Shown here: positions 33,864 through 42,996 of the stretch, in pieces
Layout: each line of letters begins with the position of its first letter
Numbering within the stretch: the stretch's first letter is position 1
NCBI GenBank assembly: GCA_028287305.1
Contig: JAQBPX010000038.1
Coordinates: 613,323 to 677,322 of the forward strand
Length of the DNA stretch: 64,000 nucleotides
Reading direction: 5' to 3'
Source of the DNA: Gemmatimonadota bacterium
GTDB lineage: Bacteria; Gemmatimonadota; Gemmatimonadetes; Gemmatimonadales; Gemmatimonadaceae
Notes under the pieces: generated by a model
What the model saw: the letters and a program-made list of their open reading frames with translations, nothing else
The model's database searches: none
Told to the model about the DNA's origin: nothing
Position numbers and translations under genes: made by a program

Positions 33864-34958
33864 CTACTGGACGATAACGTCGACCGACCCCGACTTGCCC
33901 TCGCACGTGGCGGTGATGGTGGCGCGACCGGTTCGAAGTCCGCGCAGCGTGCCTTGAGCACTCACGCTCACAATGCTCGAGTCTGAAATGCTCCAGGTCA
34001 CCTGTTTTCCGGCGAGCAGGCGACCAGACGTGCCGTGGACCTCTGCGACGACAAATCCAAGTGCGCCCACGGCAATCGGGTTCGGTGCAATCACGATGCT
34101 GACGCTCTCCACGTGTTCCATCACCGAAACCTGAACCGAGCCCGTGATCCCTTCGCTGAGGGCCGTGATCGTCGCGGCGCCAATGTAGCTCCCGTGAACC
34201 ATTCCATTGGCGTCGACGGTCGCGGCGGGAGTGTTCACGAACCAGGTGATCGCCCTGCCCGTCAGCTCAAGCCCGCTCGCGCCGAGGAGCGTCGGCCTTG
34301 CGAGCACGCTGTCGCCGATGAAGAACGTCGAAGGCTCGATGGACACGCTGACGGAGCTGACTCGTTCGACCACCTGGACGGTGACCGATCCCGAGTGTCC
34401 CTCACTGGTTGCCGTGACGACGGTGCTGCCCGGCGTGAGGCCGAAGGCGACGCCTGTGGAGCTGATCGTCGCCACGCTGGAAGTGACGGAATTCCACTGG
34501 ATCGGTCGCCCGGTGAGGACCTTGCCTGTCGCGCTTCGCAGGACAACGGTTATCGGGCCCGTGTCGTTCACCCGCACCCAGGGCTGCGTCGCGGTCAGTT
34601 CGACGCTGGCGACCGGCTCGATCACGTTGAACTCTGCGGACCCGGATCGTCCTTCGCTCGCAGCGGCGATCGTCGCGCGACCGGGGCCGACTGCGCGTAC
34701 CTCGCCGAGCTGGCTCACCGTTGCGATCGCGTCGCTCGAGGTAGTCCAGGTCACGCTTCGGCCTGCGAGCCGTGCTCCCGCCGCGTCGAGTACAGTAGCG
34801 GAGAGCGTGACGACTTCTCCGACCCTGACCGAATCGCCCGGAGAGCTGAGCCGTATCACGGCTACCGGCACTGGAGGAGTCGAGTCCGCACCGCTGAAGG
34901 CAATTGCCGCCGCGATCATGGCCGTGGCAGCTCGCAGAATGATTCGCCTTCCCAGCAT
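33864..34958 (-). CDS. Protein with four BIG2 (Ig-like) repeats
   Basis: The 364-aa protein has an N-terminal hydrophobic signal-like segment (LRAATAMIAAAIAFSGADS). It is built of four tandem bacterial Ig-like group 2 domains of about 80 residues (starting near 33, 112, 194 and 277). Each ends with a GRATITATCEGKSGSVDV-like strand pair (ATIAAASEGRSGSAEF, TVVTATSEGHSGSVTV, ATITALSEGITGSVQV, ATITATCEGKSGSVDV). It is probably a surface-exposed or periplasmic adhesin-like protein, and it has no catalytic domain. It marks the left side of the lower-GC accessory stretch. Confidence 0.88.
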   Translation of the reverse strand: MLGRRIILRAATAMIAAAIAFSGADSTPPVPVAVIRLSSPGDSVRVGEVVTLSATVLDAAGARLAGRSVTWTTSSDAIATVSQLGEVRAVGPGRATIAAASEGRSGSAEFNVIEPVASVELTATQPWVRVNDTGPITVVLRSATGKVLTGRPIQWNSVTSSVATISSTGVAFGLTPGSTVVTATSEGHSGSVTVQVVERVSSVSVSIEPSTFFIGDSVLARPTLLGASGLELTGRAITWFVNTPAATVDANGMVHGSYIGAATITALSEGITGSVQVSVMEHVESVSIVIAPNPIAVGALGFVVAEVHGTSGRLLAGKQVTWSISDSSIVSVSAQGTLRGLRTGRATITATCEGKSGSVDVIVQ

Positions 34959-35016
34959 GCTCAGGCCAAGCTGGCAGTCACCAACTCTTTAATACCTATC
35001 GGGCCACTTCCCCTCC

Positions 35017-37563
35017 TCAGCGCCCTTCTCTACTGAACGAGAAATCCTTCGGATTCCACAAAACCGAAAGGCTTGCAAAGGATTCAGGTGACGTTTCTTC
35101 AACCACCTGAATTAGCTCTCCAAGCTCTTGTCTGAGGGAGGCTCGTTCGGCCCGCGCCACCGAGTAGGTATAGTCGCAGGACCCTACGAGCAGACTGAAA
35201 AAAAGATCGGCAGCTTGAGGAGCGACACCTCGCACGACATCTGAGGTAGCACTCCGGACGGCGGCTGGAGTCACCACCAATCGCTTCGACTGTAGCTCGA
35301 AGAACGTAAACGTAGTGATGCTACTGATTCCCTGAACTCTAAGAAGACGATATATCGTGGGCCACAGCAGCGGTTCGCTTTGAAGAAGCGGAAACTGCAT
35401 CAATACGTTCTGTACCCCATCGAGAACCACACTGCTGAACGGCCGGCCGTCCAATTGGCCTTGGAGAAGACGGCTGCGAATTCGACCAACCACTGTTTCG
35501 GGATCGACGAACCCGGGGTGAAAGAAAACAACTTCTGACAGGGCCTCCGACTCGGAGCGATAGGTAGAACGTGTCGAATCTTCCGATTGAGGAGGGAGCC
35601 TTCCGAATCTCTCGCGAAGGATGTTCTCCAAGGCGCGCCGATAGTAAAACTCGTCGTAGAGGAAACTTACAATGAGAATTCGGCTGCGTCTGAGCTGTTC
35701 AAAGTCCGCCTTTTCGCTGTATCGGTCACCGCGTGCGCGAGCCGCAACAATGGCGACACAATCGTCCATGGTAGCCGCGTCGCGGATCGGCTCGAGCGCC
35801 ATCGAGAGGGCTAGTCTTGCCTTCCCCGCTGATCCGGACCCGTACAACAAGGATTGCGCTCGATCACGGCGGGTTAGTGCCCGAGTACTGTCGGTCAGGA
35901 TTCCAGGAAGGCCCGCTTGCTGGACGTCCTTCTCACTGGGGACCCAAAACACGGCTCGGCGGTTCGGATCAGTTTGAATATCGGGGAAGTGCTTTAGCTC
36001 CCGAAGAACCGCGTGCAGTGAAGGACTTACGCTACATCCACTCACTCCTCCCAGATGAAACACATGGCTGCCGCGACTGCTGCGTTGGAGGCGCGTCTTG
36101 TTCAGAGAGAGCAGTCGAAGGGGATGGCGCTGGCTGCCATGACTATCCAAAGAGAGCGTCAAGACATTATCGACGATATACGCCAGTCCTGTATCGTCCG
36201 CATCCTCAGGAGTGCCGATCATCAGAATACAAACGCCGAGCTCACGAAAGCCTCTCAAGACCTCCGTGAGGTGTATACGCTGAGCGGAGGCCCTATCCTG
36301 ACCTCCCTGTGGAAAGTGCTCCATCAGCGCAGTGATGCTATCAACTACAACCACGCGCGGAAATGGGATCTGAAACGCTCCAAGTCCGGGAGGGGAGTCC
36401 TCTTGGGCGAGTTCGGATCTGATGGTTTCGTAGAGCTCGCCCAAAGTCTTGAAAGAAGGGCTGGACGGCCATGCGATCAACGGCTCAATCAGTGCTCCAT
36501 TGGTGGGCAGGAGGTCATGAAACGTCTCGCTGAGCGGTTCGCTCATCGTCGCGGCCTTGGCTCGAAGAACGTGAGACTGTTCCTCCATGGAGAGGTAGCT
36601 GACAACGGAACCCATCTCGGCCAAGCGCTTAGCTAACGACAGCGCCAGGCTGGTCTTCCCTGAGCCCGGGGCGCCGCTGATCAGGGTGATCAGTCCGCCG
36701 CGACTCATTGGACCATGACCAACGTCATCGGGGTTCATGACGGGACTGAGGAGCCCTCCCATCACGCTGTCAATTCCTGGTATTCCGGTTGGTTGCCCAA
36801 ACGCTTCGTTAATAATGGTACCGAAGTCCGGCATCGTTCCTACGAGTACTGGCGCGTCGTCCTCGCTGGCGAGCGCGACTGGGCGCCTGTCTCCGATTCC
36901 AAATGGCGCATCACGGAATGACTGATAGTACCGAGCGAGACTCGCAACCGAATGCCGACGGCGCATCCGACCATCCATACAAAGGAGATCGATGAGGAAG
37001 AAGTCGATATTCGACGCGCGCTTCAGGATGCGGGCTCTCGACCCGACATGGCGAAGTCGTAGCGCGTCGTAACTTCTTCGAAAAGACTCCACCACGCTCG
37101 GACTGTACTCAATGCCGTAGCGCGCTCGCAGGGCCAACACCACGGCAAATCGTGCTACTTCGAAGGAGTGATAACCGGCGGGATTGGCGAGAAAAGAGCA
37201 AGCAATGCCGAGAACATCCGGTCTCGATGTTGGAGACAAAGAAGAATTTCGCCAAGCCTCGGCGACTACTCTCGCCAATCGATTCAAACTGTATGTTGAC
37301 TCGGGCGGCTCCGATTCGATTTTCGGCAGCCAGTTATCTATGCTGCTTGCTGGACTAGGGTAGGCGCCGAATCCCTTGAAGTTCTCGAGTATCTCCGTGG
37401 CATCGAGATGAGCAGGGGAACGCCCGCTGCTGGGCTGGCGAATCGTTGCCATTCGACGCTCAGCTGCCTGCAAGAGGGCCGTGATAACGTATGTCGTCTC
37501 ATAAGCCCGCTGTGCGATTACAGCTAAAAGAGACAGTCGATCGTCGCGTGCCTCAGTTGTCAC
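35017..37563 (-). CDS. Tandem KaiC/RecA-like ATPase
   Basis: The product is 848 aa from GTG 37563. The stop codon of the upstream gene overlaps this start as GTGA, which decides the start over a longer frame. The first RecA/KaiC-like domain (about 260-520) has IPGIDSVMGGLLSP, Walker A SGAPGSGKTS near 296-304, YLSMEEQ and a Walker B-like VVVDSITALMEHF. A second half (about 560-848) repeats the topology with a degenerate P-loop GSGSAGKARLA and FSSVVLDGVQNVL in the Walker B position. About 250 residues of unassigned helical N-terminus precede it. KaiC-like proteins hydrolyse ATP as rings in signalling or DNA metabolism. It is the last gene of a five-gene operon with an ECF sigma factor. Confidence 0.82.
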   Translation of the reverse strand: MTTEARDDRLSLLAVIAQRAYETTYVITALLQAAERRMATIRQPSSGRSPAHLDATEILENFKGFGAYPSPASSIDNWLPKIESEPPESTYSLNRLARVVAEAWRNSSLSPTSRPDVLGIACSFLANPAGYHSFEVARFAVVLALRARYGIEYSPSVVESFRRSYDALRLRHVGSRARILKRASNIDFFLIDLLCMDGRMRRRHSVASLARYYQSFRDAPFGIGDRRPVALASEDDAPVLVGTMPDFGTIINEAFGQPTGIPGIDSVMGGLLSPVMNPDDVGHGPMSRGGLITLISGAPGSGKTSLALSLAKRLAEMGSVVSYLSMEEQSHVLRAKAATMSEPLSETFHDLLPTNGALIEPLIAWPSSPSFKTLGELYETIRSELAQEDSPPGLGAFQIPFPRVVVVDSITALMEHFPQGGQDRASAQRIHLTEVLRGFRELGVCILMIGTPEDADDTGLAYIVDNVLTLSLDSHGSQRHPLRLLSLNKTRLQRSSRGSHVFHLGGVSGCSVSPSLHAVLRELKHFPDIQTDPNRRAVFWVPSEKDVQQAGLPGILTDSTRALTRRDRAQSLLYGSGSAGKARLALSMALEPIRDAATMDDCVAIVAARARGDRYSEKADFEQLRRSRILIVSFLYDEFYYRRALENILRERFGRLPPQSEDSTRSTYRSESEALSEVVFFHPGFVDPETVVGRIRSRLLQGQLDGRPFSSVVLDGVQNVLMQFPLLQSEPLLWPTIYRLLRVQGISSITTFTFFELQSKRLVVTPAAVRSATSDVVRGVAPQAADLFFSLLVGSCDYTYSVARAERASLRQELGELIQVVEETSPESFASLSVLWNPKDFSFSREGR

Positions 37564-38093
37564 AGGGCCTCTTCCGAATTGTCGTTCAGAAACGGGGGTT
37601 TCATCTCCGCTTGATTGCGAACCTGTGGAAAGATCCGGTTCACGGCAGCGGCGATTGAGGCAGGCTTTGGCGCCACCTTCCCCCGCGACTTGACGACAAT
37701 CTCTCGAAGCGGAAGCCAAGCCCGCTCAATCGAAGTAGTATCAGGCCTGCAGCCAGCAATCCCACCCGTGCAAAACTCGCAGCCAGCGAGATGGACCATG
37801 CGGTTCTCGTCCAGCCTCGTGCCCGAAGCGACAACCGCCAATTCCTCCTCATCAAAGCAATCCTGAAGGGGATACTTTGAACTTGATAAACGCAAGAACT
37901 CGGCAGCCAAATACTCTTGAACAGGAATTCCCATCTCTCGCGCCTCGTCCTCGGCGTGATCAAGAACCGAGCGCGTGCCAGTATCTGGGATTTCGCGCGA
38001 AATCTCCTCGAGCGCGGGACGCGCGAAGGGAATCGTTGGATCTGGATCGCGATGGCCATCCGAGGTGCTGAGAAATCGAGACAAGAATCGCAT
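37560..38093 (-). CDS. Putative anti-sigma-like protein with HxxxCxxC motif
   Basis: The product is 177 aa from ATG 38093; a longer TTG start at 38177 is possible. The stretch LDENRMVHLAGCEFCTGG contains H-x3-C-x2-C, the zinc-binding signature of ZAS-type anti-sigma factors, and a further Cys lies at GIAGC. The gene follows directly downstream of an ECF sigma factor gene. No membrane helix is visible, so it would be a soluble regulator. The N-terminal part (about 20-90) is acidic and helical. Its stop overlaps the KaiC-like start. The call rests on the motif plus position and is an inference. Confidence 0.55.
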   Translation of the reverse strand: MRFLSRFLSTSDGHRDPDPTIPFARPALEEISREIPDTGTRSVLDHAEDEAREMGIPVQEYLAAEFLRLSSSKYPLQDCFDEEELAVVASGTRLDENRMVHLAGCEFCTGGIAGCRPDTTSIERAWLPLREIVVKSRGKVAPKPASIAAAVNRIFPQVRNQAEMKPPFLNDNSEEAL

Positions 38094-38201
38094 GCTAACG
38101 GAAGCGTAGGCTATCGGTGGTTGTTGCGTTGAACCTGTAACGAACCAAAGTGACCAATATTTCGAAGATCTCGCCAAAGAGATTGCGATTTGTGACCACC
38201 C

Positions 38202-38780
38202 TCAGAGTAACCCCTTATCTTGCAATGAGTTCCGAAGCGTGCCTCTGATTCGATGAATCCGCATGACCACGCCTCCGTAGCTCTGCCCGAGCTCGCGCGC
38301 GATCTCATCTCGTGGCCGCTCGGAGATCATCATCTCTAGTAACCGCTGATCGTCGAGTGAGAGCGCCCTCACCGCGCTCTTGATCTCACGCGCGAGCTCG
38401 GCTTCATGAACTCGGTCACTCGCGTTGTCCTTCGCGAATATTCGATCCTCGGCCTCGAGAGGACGGTGCGGTCGCGCCGCTTGCTGTCTCCAGTGGTCCA
38501 CACAGCCGTTTCGAACGAGGCGGCGCGCATATGCAATGCAGTGACTGGGACTCGTGATTCGAACCGGGAATTCCTCGTCGAAAAATGCGCGCGTAAATGC
38601 ATCCTGACAGATTTCCGCTGCCGTCGGAGTGCTGCCACCTAGGTTGCGGTAAGCGACAGCGAACATCACCGGCCAAATCACCTCGAAGAACTCGCGCCAG
38701 GCAGCTTCGCTGGTTCGATCCAAGGCAAGCTTGCGAAGCGAGTTCTCGACAACGGAATGCAGTGTCTGCTGAGTTCTCAC
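38202..38780 (-). CDS. ECF-type RNA polymerase sigma factor
   Basis: The product is 192 aa from GTG 38780, which overlaps the stop of the upstream hydrolase gene as GTGA; a TTG start at 38834 is less likely. The region 2 pattern is visible in WREFFEVIWPVMFAVAYRNL, EICQDAFTRAFFDEEFPV and YARRLVRNGCVDHWRQQ. Region 4 follows as ALSLDDQRLLEMMISERPRD and EIARELGQSYGGVVMRIHRI. It directs RNA polymerase to a dedicated promoter set. It sits second after a hydrolase and before the candidate anti-sigma factor in the operon 41550-35017. Confidence 0.88.
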   Translation of the reverse strand: MRTQQTLHSVVENSLRKLALDRTSEAAWREFFEVIWPVMFAVAYRNLGGSTPTAAEICQDAFTRAFFDEEFPVRITSPSHCIAYARRLVRNGCVDHWRQQAARPHRPLEAEDRIFAKDNASDRVHEAELAREIKSAVRALSLDDQRLLEMMISERPRDEIARELGQSYGGVVMRIHRIRGTLRNSLQDKGLL

Positions 38781-39937
38781 ACGCCTTCCATTGCGCGCTG
38801 TGCCGCGAAGCGTGGACGTACCGAAAGAGAACAAGCGTCATGCTCGCCGCGCTCAATCGCCGCCCACGCATGATCTACGAGGATCCACATTCCGCGAATC
38901 ACCTTGGCGGTGGTGCTCTCCTCGACGAGAAAGAGAGTGGAGTTCCGTCGAAGAAATAGACTTTCATTGATGTAACCGTCAATGGTCGACTTCGCCCATT
39001 TCCAGTGTTGCGATCTAAATCGCAATTCAACCGACGCTACCGCCGCCGAATCCCGACTCTCCAAGGCTACGGCGCCGGCGCGGCATAGCTCAGTGAAGAG
39101 AGCAAACTCCACAGGCTCGACGTCGAGGAAGAATGGAAGATATTCCCTCAACGTATGATTTGTGCCGACAAAGTGATCGTTGTGACGGAATGGGAATCGA
39201 AAGTTGTGCACCGGAGCATGCGCCTGTTCGCAGTCATGACATGGCCGCTTGCTTGGCGAATGAACTATTCCAGGCACCTCATCAAACCCATCAATGCCGG
39301 AAGTACCCAAGGTCGTAAGCATTCCTGCCAACTTTACTACTGAATCTGCAGGCGCTACATCATTCCGCACTCGCTGTACCCTCTCACGAGAACCCTTTAC
39401 TAGGCTCGCCCAATCAAAACGCCGAGGCAGAACACTGCCCGCCAGGCAAACGCCGGAAAACTCGATCTGGAAGCGCTCGAACAGCTGCCCAGCGAGCGCC
39501 GTCCCAAAGGAGTGCGCGACAATGTTAGGACGAAAGCCTACGCGCAACTGCTCGTTCACCTGCACGGCGACAATCCTCTCAGTTGCAATTCGGTCGCAGT
39601 GTGAGAGCCATCGGGAGGCGATCACGGAGAAGACGCCGGCCGCGAGAAGTTCAGGACTTCCAAGGAGGTCGCTGAAGTGCTTCGCGAAAGGACACACGAT
39701 GATCATGACCAGTCCCACCCCGAACCACAAAGGGCGAAACATGATTTTTAGCTTTCCGAGGTGTTGATACCTCTCGTATCTAACACCGACGCAATGAAGA
39801 TGCGGCTGCAGCGCTTTCGAGACCCACGTATACCACAGCCCCTTTGAGTCCACACCGTGAAGTAGAAAGACCGTGCGCTTCCAGCTTGGAATCGTCATGT
39901 CAGGGTCGTCACGCTTTTCATCCTCGATGGGCGCCAT
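38777..39937 (-). CDS. Alpha/beta serine hydrolase with membrane segment
   Basis: The 386-aa protein, not assigned to a named family, shows lipase-like blocks: TVFLLHGVDSKGLWYTWVSK, nucleophile elbow PNIVAHSFGTALAGQLFERF (AHSFGT) and a late FRHNDHFVGTNHTLREYLP with the probable catalytic histidine. Between the first strand and the elbow lies a hydrophobic stretch, IMFRPLWFGVGLVMIIVCPF, likely a membrane helix. About 100 residues at the C-terminus are unassigned. The position ahead of sigma and anti-sigma genes suggests a regulated membrane or lipid effector (inference). Its stop overlaps the sigma factor start. Confidence 0.7.
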   Translation of the reverse strand: MAPIEDEKRDDPDMTIPSWKRTVFLLHGVDSKGLWYTWVSKALQPHLHCVGVRYERYQHLGKLKIMFRPLWFGVGLVMIIVCPFAKHFSDLLGSPELLAAGVFSVIASRWLSHCDRIATERIVAVQVNEQLRVGFRPNIVAHSFGTALAGQLFERFQIEFSGVCLAGSVLPRRFDWASLVKGSRERVQRVRNDVAPADSVVKLAGMLTTLGTSGIDGFDEVPGIVHSPSKRPCHDCEQAHAPVHNFRFPFRHNDHFVGTNHTLREYLPFFLDVEPVEFALFTELCRAGAVALESRDSAAVASVELRFRSQHWKWAKSTIDGYINESLFLRRNSTLFLVEESTTAKVIRGMWILVDHAWAAIERGEHDACSLSVRPRFAAQRAMEGV

Positions 39938-39957
39938 GGGATCAGTGATCTGTGATG

Positions 39958-41550
39958 CTATGAGGTACTAATTACGTCCAAATGTCTACCCACATGCCCG
40001 ACCACAAATCGACCTCCTGGCCGAAGCTTTGTGTTGATGTATATCCGCAGGCAGTCTGCCGGATCGTAGCTGCCTGATCCCAAACAGAGATGTTCCTCGC
40101 AGGGGTACTCGAACTCTCCGTCAGTGAACAGGTACTGACGCCGAAGTTTTTTCGAGGTCGTTCGTGCGATTCCTCCTCGATAATCGAGTCCACGCGCCGC
40201 GAACTCTTCGCGGAGCGGACGACCAAGCGCGACTTCATTAACGAGCGCCGCCACCTCGGACAGCATTCGAAGAGCGTTGAGCACCTCTCGAGGTCTGGCG
40301 AACGGACTTTGTTGAGCGGATTCACCGGCAGTGGCGAGCACGAGCAAGTGCGCCCCATAGAGGGCGGCGGCTTGTTCGACCGAGTCCAAGACATCCTCCG
40401 GCTCGAACTCGAATTCGTCCTCCAGCGGCTCCATCGAACCTTCGGACTGACGCGAGAGAGCGAACTGTAGGCCCGCGACTTTATGTGAGAGTTCCTGCAG
40501 CTGCTCGTGAAGACTCTCTACCTCTCGCTGAAGCGTTTCATTTTCGCGACTGTAGAGGTCGGCAAGATGCTCGTAGTCCTGTCTTGCCTTCGCCGCAGCG
40601 TGCGCGGATGCGAGCTCCACCACTAGAACTTCGCGCTTCGCTTCGAGTGCGATCGCTCGTTCGTCCCGGAGGACTGTAATAGATGGCTCTTCGTCAAATC
40701 GTCGAATGGTCAGCGCGGAAAGCGCCTGTGCTAGTCTGAGCCGCTCTCGAGATATCGCCAACCGCCTAGGGAGCAACAGAGGATGACGAAATGGATCTGC
40801 GGAGCGCGTAAACTCGGGGAAGTAGATGCGCAACGCGCCTTGAAAGCAGCTTAACTCCCGTCGCCCTAATTCGTCCGTCAACGCGAAGGTACTTTCTGGA
40901 GTCATGGCGACGTAGGTCTTGGCCAGGCCAAGAAGGTCGCGCCCGAACTGCAGCGGATCGAGAACGAAGTTGCCGTGCGCGTCAGGTGACAAAAGCGCTA
41001 TCGGGTACCGCCTTTTTGGATCGTACAGCTCATATCGAACGAAGGAGGCGATATCCGTTTCGCTAAGGGGCAGCGGCGCCATGCTTACTCGCACTCCCCG
41101 CTCGAACAGCGTAAATCGCTCAGCAAGACTGATGAGAAGGCGTGGTCTTGTGGTCGGTAGGCAACCTGGATGACCCAGCGCGGGTCCGGTATTGGAAACA
41201 CGGATTGAGACATAGGTCCGACTCGGGAGAACCGCGAAGGTTACCCTAGTTGACCAGCTTATCGCCCTGTCGTTCGCGTGCGGATGTCGCCAGGTAAAAT
41301 CGATAAGTTGCCGCTGTTGATCGACAAACGGCTCCCATCTAAAAATGCTACCGTCAGCCGACCTTATGCTTCCGGGCTCCGTTGTCGAAAACCAACCTTT
41401 GGACGTGGGCCATCTATCGCCGATCCAGTCCCGAAGCGCGTTGGAAACCTCGGCGGCTGCGTCACACGCGGGCGGGCTGGATAAGTCGAAGGATTGAGCG
41501 TAGAGCTCCGGCATCGTATCCAGATCCGCTGACGTGAAGGGTGACCGCAT
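39958..41550 (-). CDS. Hypothetical coiled-coil protein with C-terminal RelE-like segment
   Basis: The product is about 530 aa (ATG 41550; GTG 41571 is possible) and not recognised. The N-terminal 280 residues are mixed alpha/beta without known motif. A coiled coil spans about 300-370 (AIALEAKREVLVVELASAHA, SLHEQLQELSHKVAGLQFAL), followed by an acidic linker EPLEDEFEFEPED. The C-terminal 60 residues (YPCEEHLCLGSG, CLRIYINT, FVVGHVGRHLDV) resemble the RelE-like end domain of several defence-associated hypothetical proteins (memory-based, uncertain). It is the first gene of the five-gene operon, with 20 bp to the hydrolase gene. Confidence 0.65.
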   Translation of the reverse strand: MRSPFTSADLDTMPELYAQSFDLSSPPACDAAAEVSNALRDWIGDRWPTSKGWFSTTEPGSIRSADGSIFRWEPFVDQQRQLIDFTWRHPHANDRAISWSTRVTFAVLPSRTYVSIRVSNTGPALGHPGCLPTTRPRLLISLAERFTLFERGVRVSMAPLPLSETDIASFVRYELYDPKRRYPIALLSPDAHGNFVLDPLQFGRDLLGLAKTYVAMTPESTFALTDELGRRELSCFQGALRIYFPEFTRSADPFRHPLLLPRRLAISRERLRLAQALSALTIRRFDEEPSITVLRDERAIALEAKREVLVVELASAHAAAKARQDYEHLADLYSRENETLQREVESLHEQLQELSHKVAGLQFALSRQSEGSMEPLEDEFEFEPEDVLDSVEQAAALYGAHLLVLATAGESAQQSPFARPREVLNALRMLSEVAALVNEVALGRPLREEFAARGLDYRGGIARTTSKKLRRQYLFTDGEFEYPCEEHLCLGSGSYDPADCLRIYINTKLRPGGRFVVGHVGRHLDVISTS

Positions 41551-41571
41551 CGGCGCCGAATGGAGCCACAC

Positions 41572-41940
41572 GCCGAGCAGTGGTAACAGAGCGGCGCGAA
41601 TCGCCTACAGGAGGAGCGACAGCGGCATACACCGCAACTCAGCAATACTTCGACGCGTCTTGGGAGGAAGAAACAGGCAAGCAATCTTACCTACCCTAGA
41701 GCTTGCTACACTAGCGTTTCTTGGCCTCTTGCGGAATGGCTCGGACAGACAAAAGGGTCACGTAGCGTCTCATCCTGTGCTCCAGAGATCCTGGTTCGGC
41801 ATCCGGTGGGGGCGGGAAGGAGGGTCATCCTCGCGACTACCTGAGCCTCTTCAACGATGGGCCCCTTGCTCTACTTCCGTCTGCCTACCCTTTGATACGT
41901 CCGAGCCCGCAGGAACATCTAAACCGGTGTCTGCAGAGCC
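41572..41940. other. Intergenic stretch upstream of the sigma-factor operon
   Basis: No gene is supported here. The region should contain the promoter of the minus-strand operon starting at 41550, but no clear -35/-10 pair or palindrome stands out. Its right edge is the left terminus of the IS21 relic at 41941. Confidence 0.5.
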
Positions 41941-42960
41941 TGTTAGCACCGGCGTGAAATTGCTCAGAATCACCGGCGAAAATTGCACACTCGGGGCTCC
42001 GACCTGCCGGCGGTGGTCCTGAGCCCAGGAGTGGGCACCCGTCCGGCCCCGTAGGCACATTCGCCTGCCTCCCGCTCAGAGGCGAGGCACCGTGTACGGA
42101 TGGGGTTCCCTCGTGCTACTTCAGCATCTGCTCGATGATGGCTTGTCCAAGACGTCCATTGCCCAGCGCCTCGGCGTCAGCCGCCGCGTGGTGCATCACT
42201 GGATCGCGACCGGCCAGCTCGGGCGCGACGTCGAGGCCGCGCCGCCTCGCCAGTATCCGGCGCGGCCCACGCAGCTCGATCCCTTTACCGGGATCATCAC
42301 GGCCCGGCTGGCGACCTACCCCGAGCTCTCCGCGGTGCGGCTGTTCGAGGAGGTCCGCGCCGCCGGCTACCCGGGCGGGATCACCCAGGTGCGTGACTAT
42401 GTCGCCCGCGTCAGGCCCCGGCCGGAGCCCGAGCCGCTCGTGCGGTTCGAGACGGCGCCCGGCCATCAGGCGCAGGTCGACTTCGCCGAGTTCCGCTTGC
42501 CGTGGGGCAAGCGCTACGCGCTGGTCGTGGTGCTCGGCCATTCGCGCCTGCTCTGGCTCAAGTTCTATCCGCGCCAGACGCTGACGAGGGTGATCAGTGG
42601 GCGCGAAGAGGCATTTGCCTACTTTTGGCGGCGTGCCGCCCGAAGTGCTGTTCGATCAGATGAAGGCGGTGATCGTCGAGGATCATCGCCTCGACGGCGG
42701 AAAGTTCCTGGAGAATGCCGAGTTCCTGCGCCTCGCGGCGCACTGGGGGTTCCGCATGCGCGCCCGCCGGCCCTACCGCGCCGCGACCTACTGCAAGGAC
42801 GAGCGTCCGATCGTCTATCTCCGGAGCAATCTCTTCTACGAGCGCGATTCATCGGGGACGCGGATCTCGAGGCGCAGCGGTCCGCGTGGCTCGAGGACGT
42901 GGCCTTAGCGAGGGAGGAGCCGTTAATTCGGTCTGCCGGCGGCAATGAGCCAAAGCCGTT
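41941..42960 (+). mobile_element. IS21-family insertion sequence, truncated relic
   Basis: The left terminus TGTTAGCACCGGCGTGAAAT begins at 41941. The subterminal motif CACCGGCG(T)GAAAATTG recurs at about 41973, as is usual for IS21-type multiple terminal repeats. A broken istA follows. The istB gene, the right end and any target duplication are missing, so the element is inactive. Only its left roughly 1 kb remains, adjoining the DUF4041 gene. Confidence 0.75.
42092..42908 (+). pseudogene. istA: IS21 transposase IstA, frameshifted and 3'-truncated
   Basis: The frame begins MYGWGSLVLLQHLLDDGLSK with a helix-turn-helix (IAQRLGVSRRVVHHWIATGQ). The start of the DDE domain follows (APGHQAQVDFAEFRLPWG, with the first catalytic Asp). 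Near 42590 the reading shifts frame. The continuation in another frame reads TFGGVPPEVLFDQMKAVIVE (second Asp region), GWG-type helices, then ERPIVYLRSNLFYERD, and stops. The C-terminal third and istB are absent. The minus-strand nuclease gene begins soon after, so the deletion removed the right half of the IS. Confidence 0.85.
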
Positions 42961-42996
42961 CTCGCGAGGCGCGAAAGCAGTAGATCATGGACCGTC

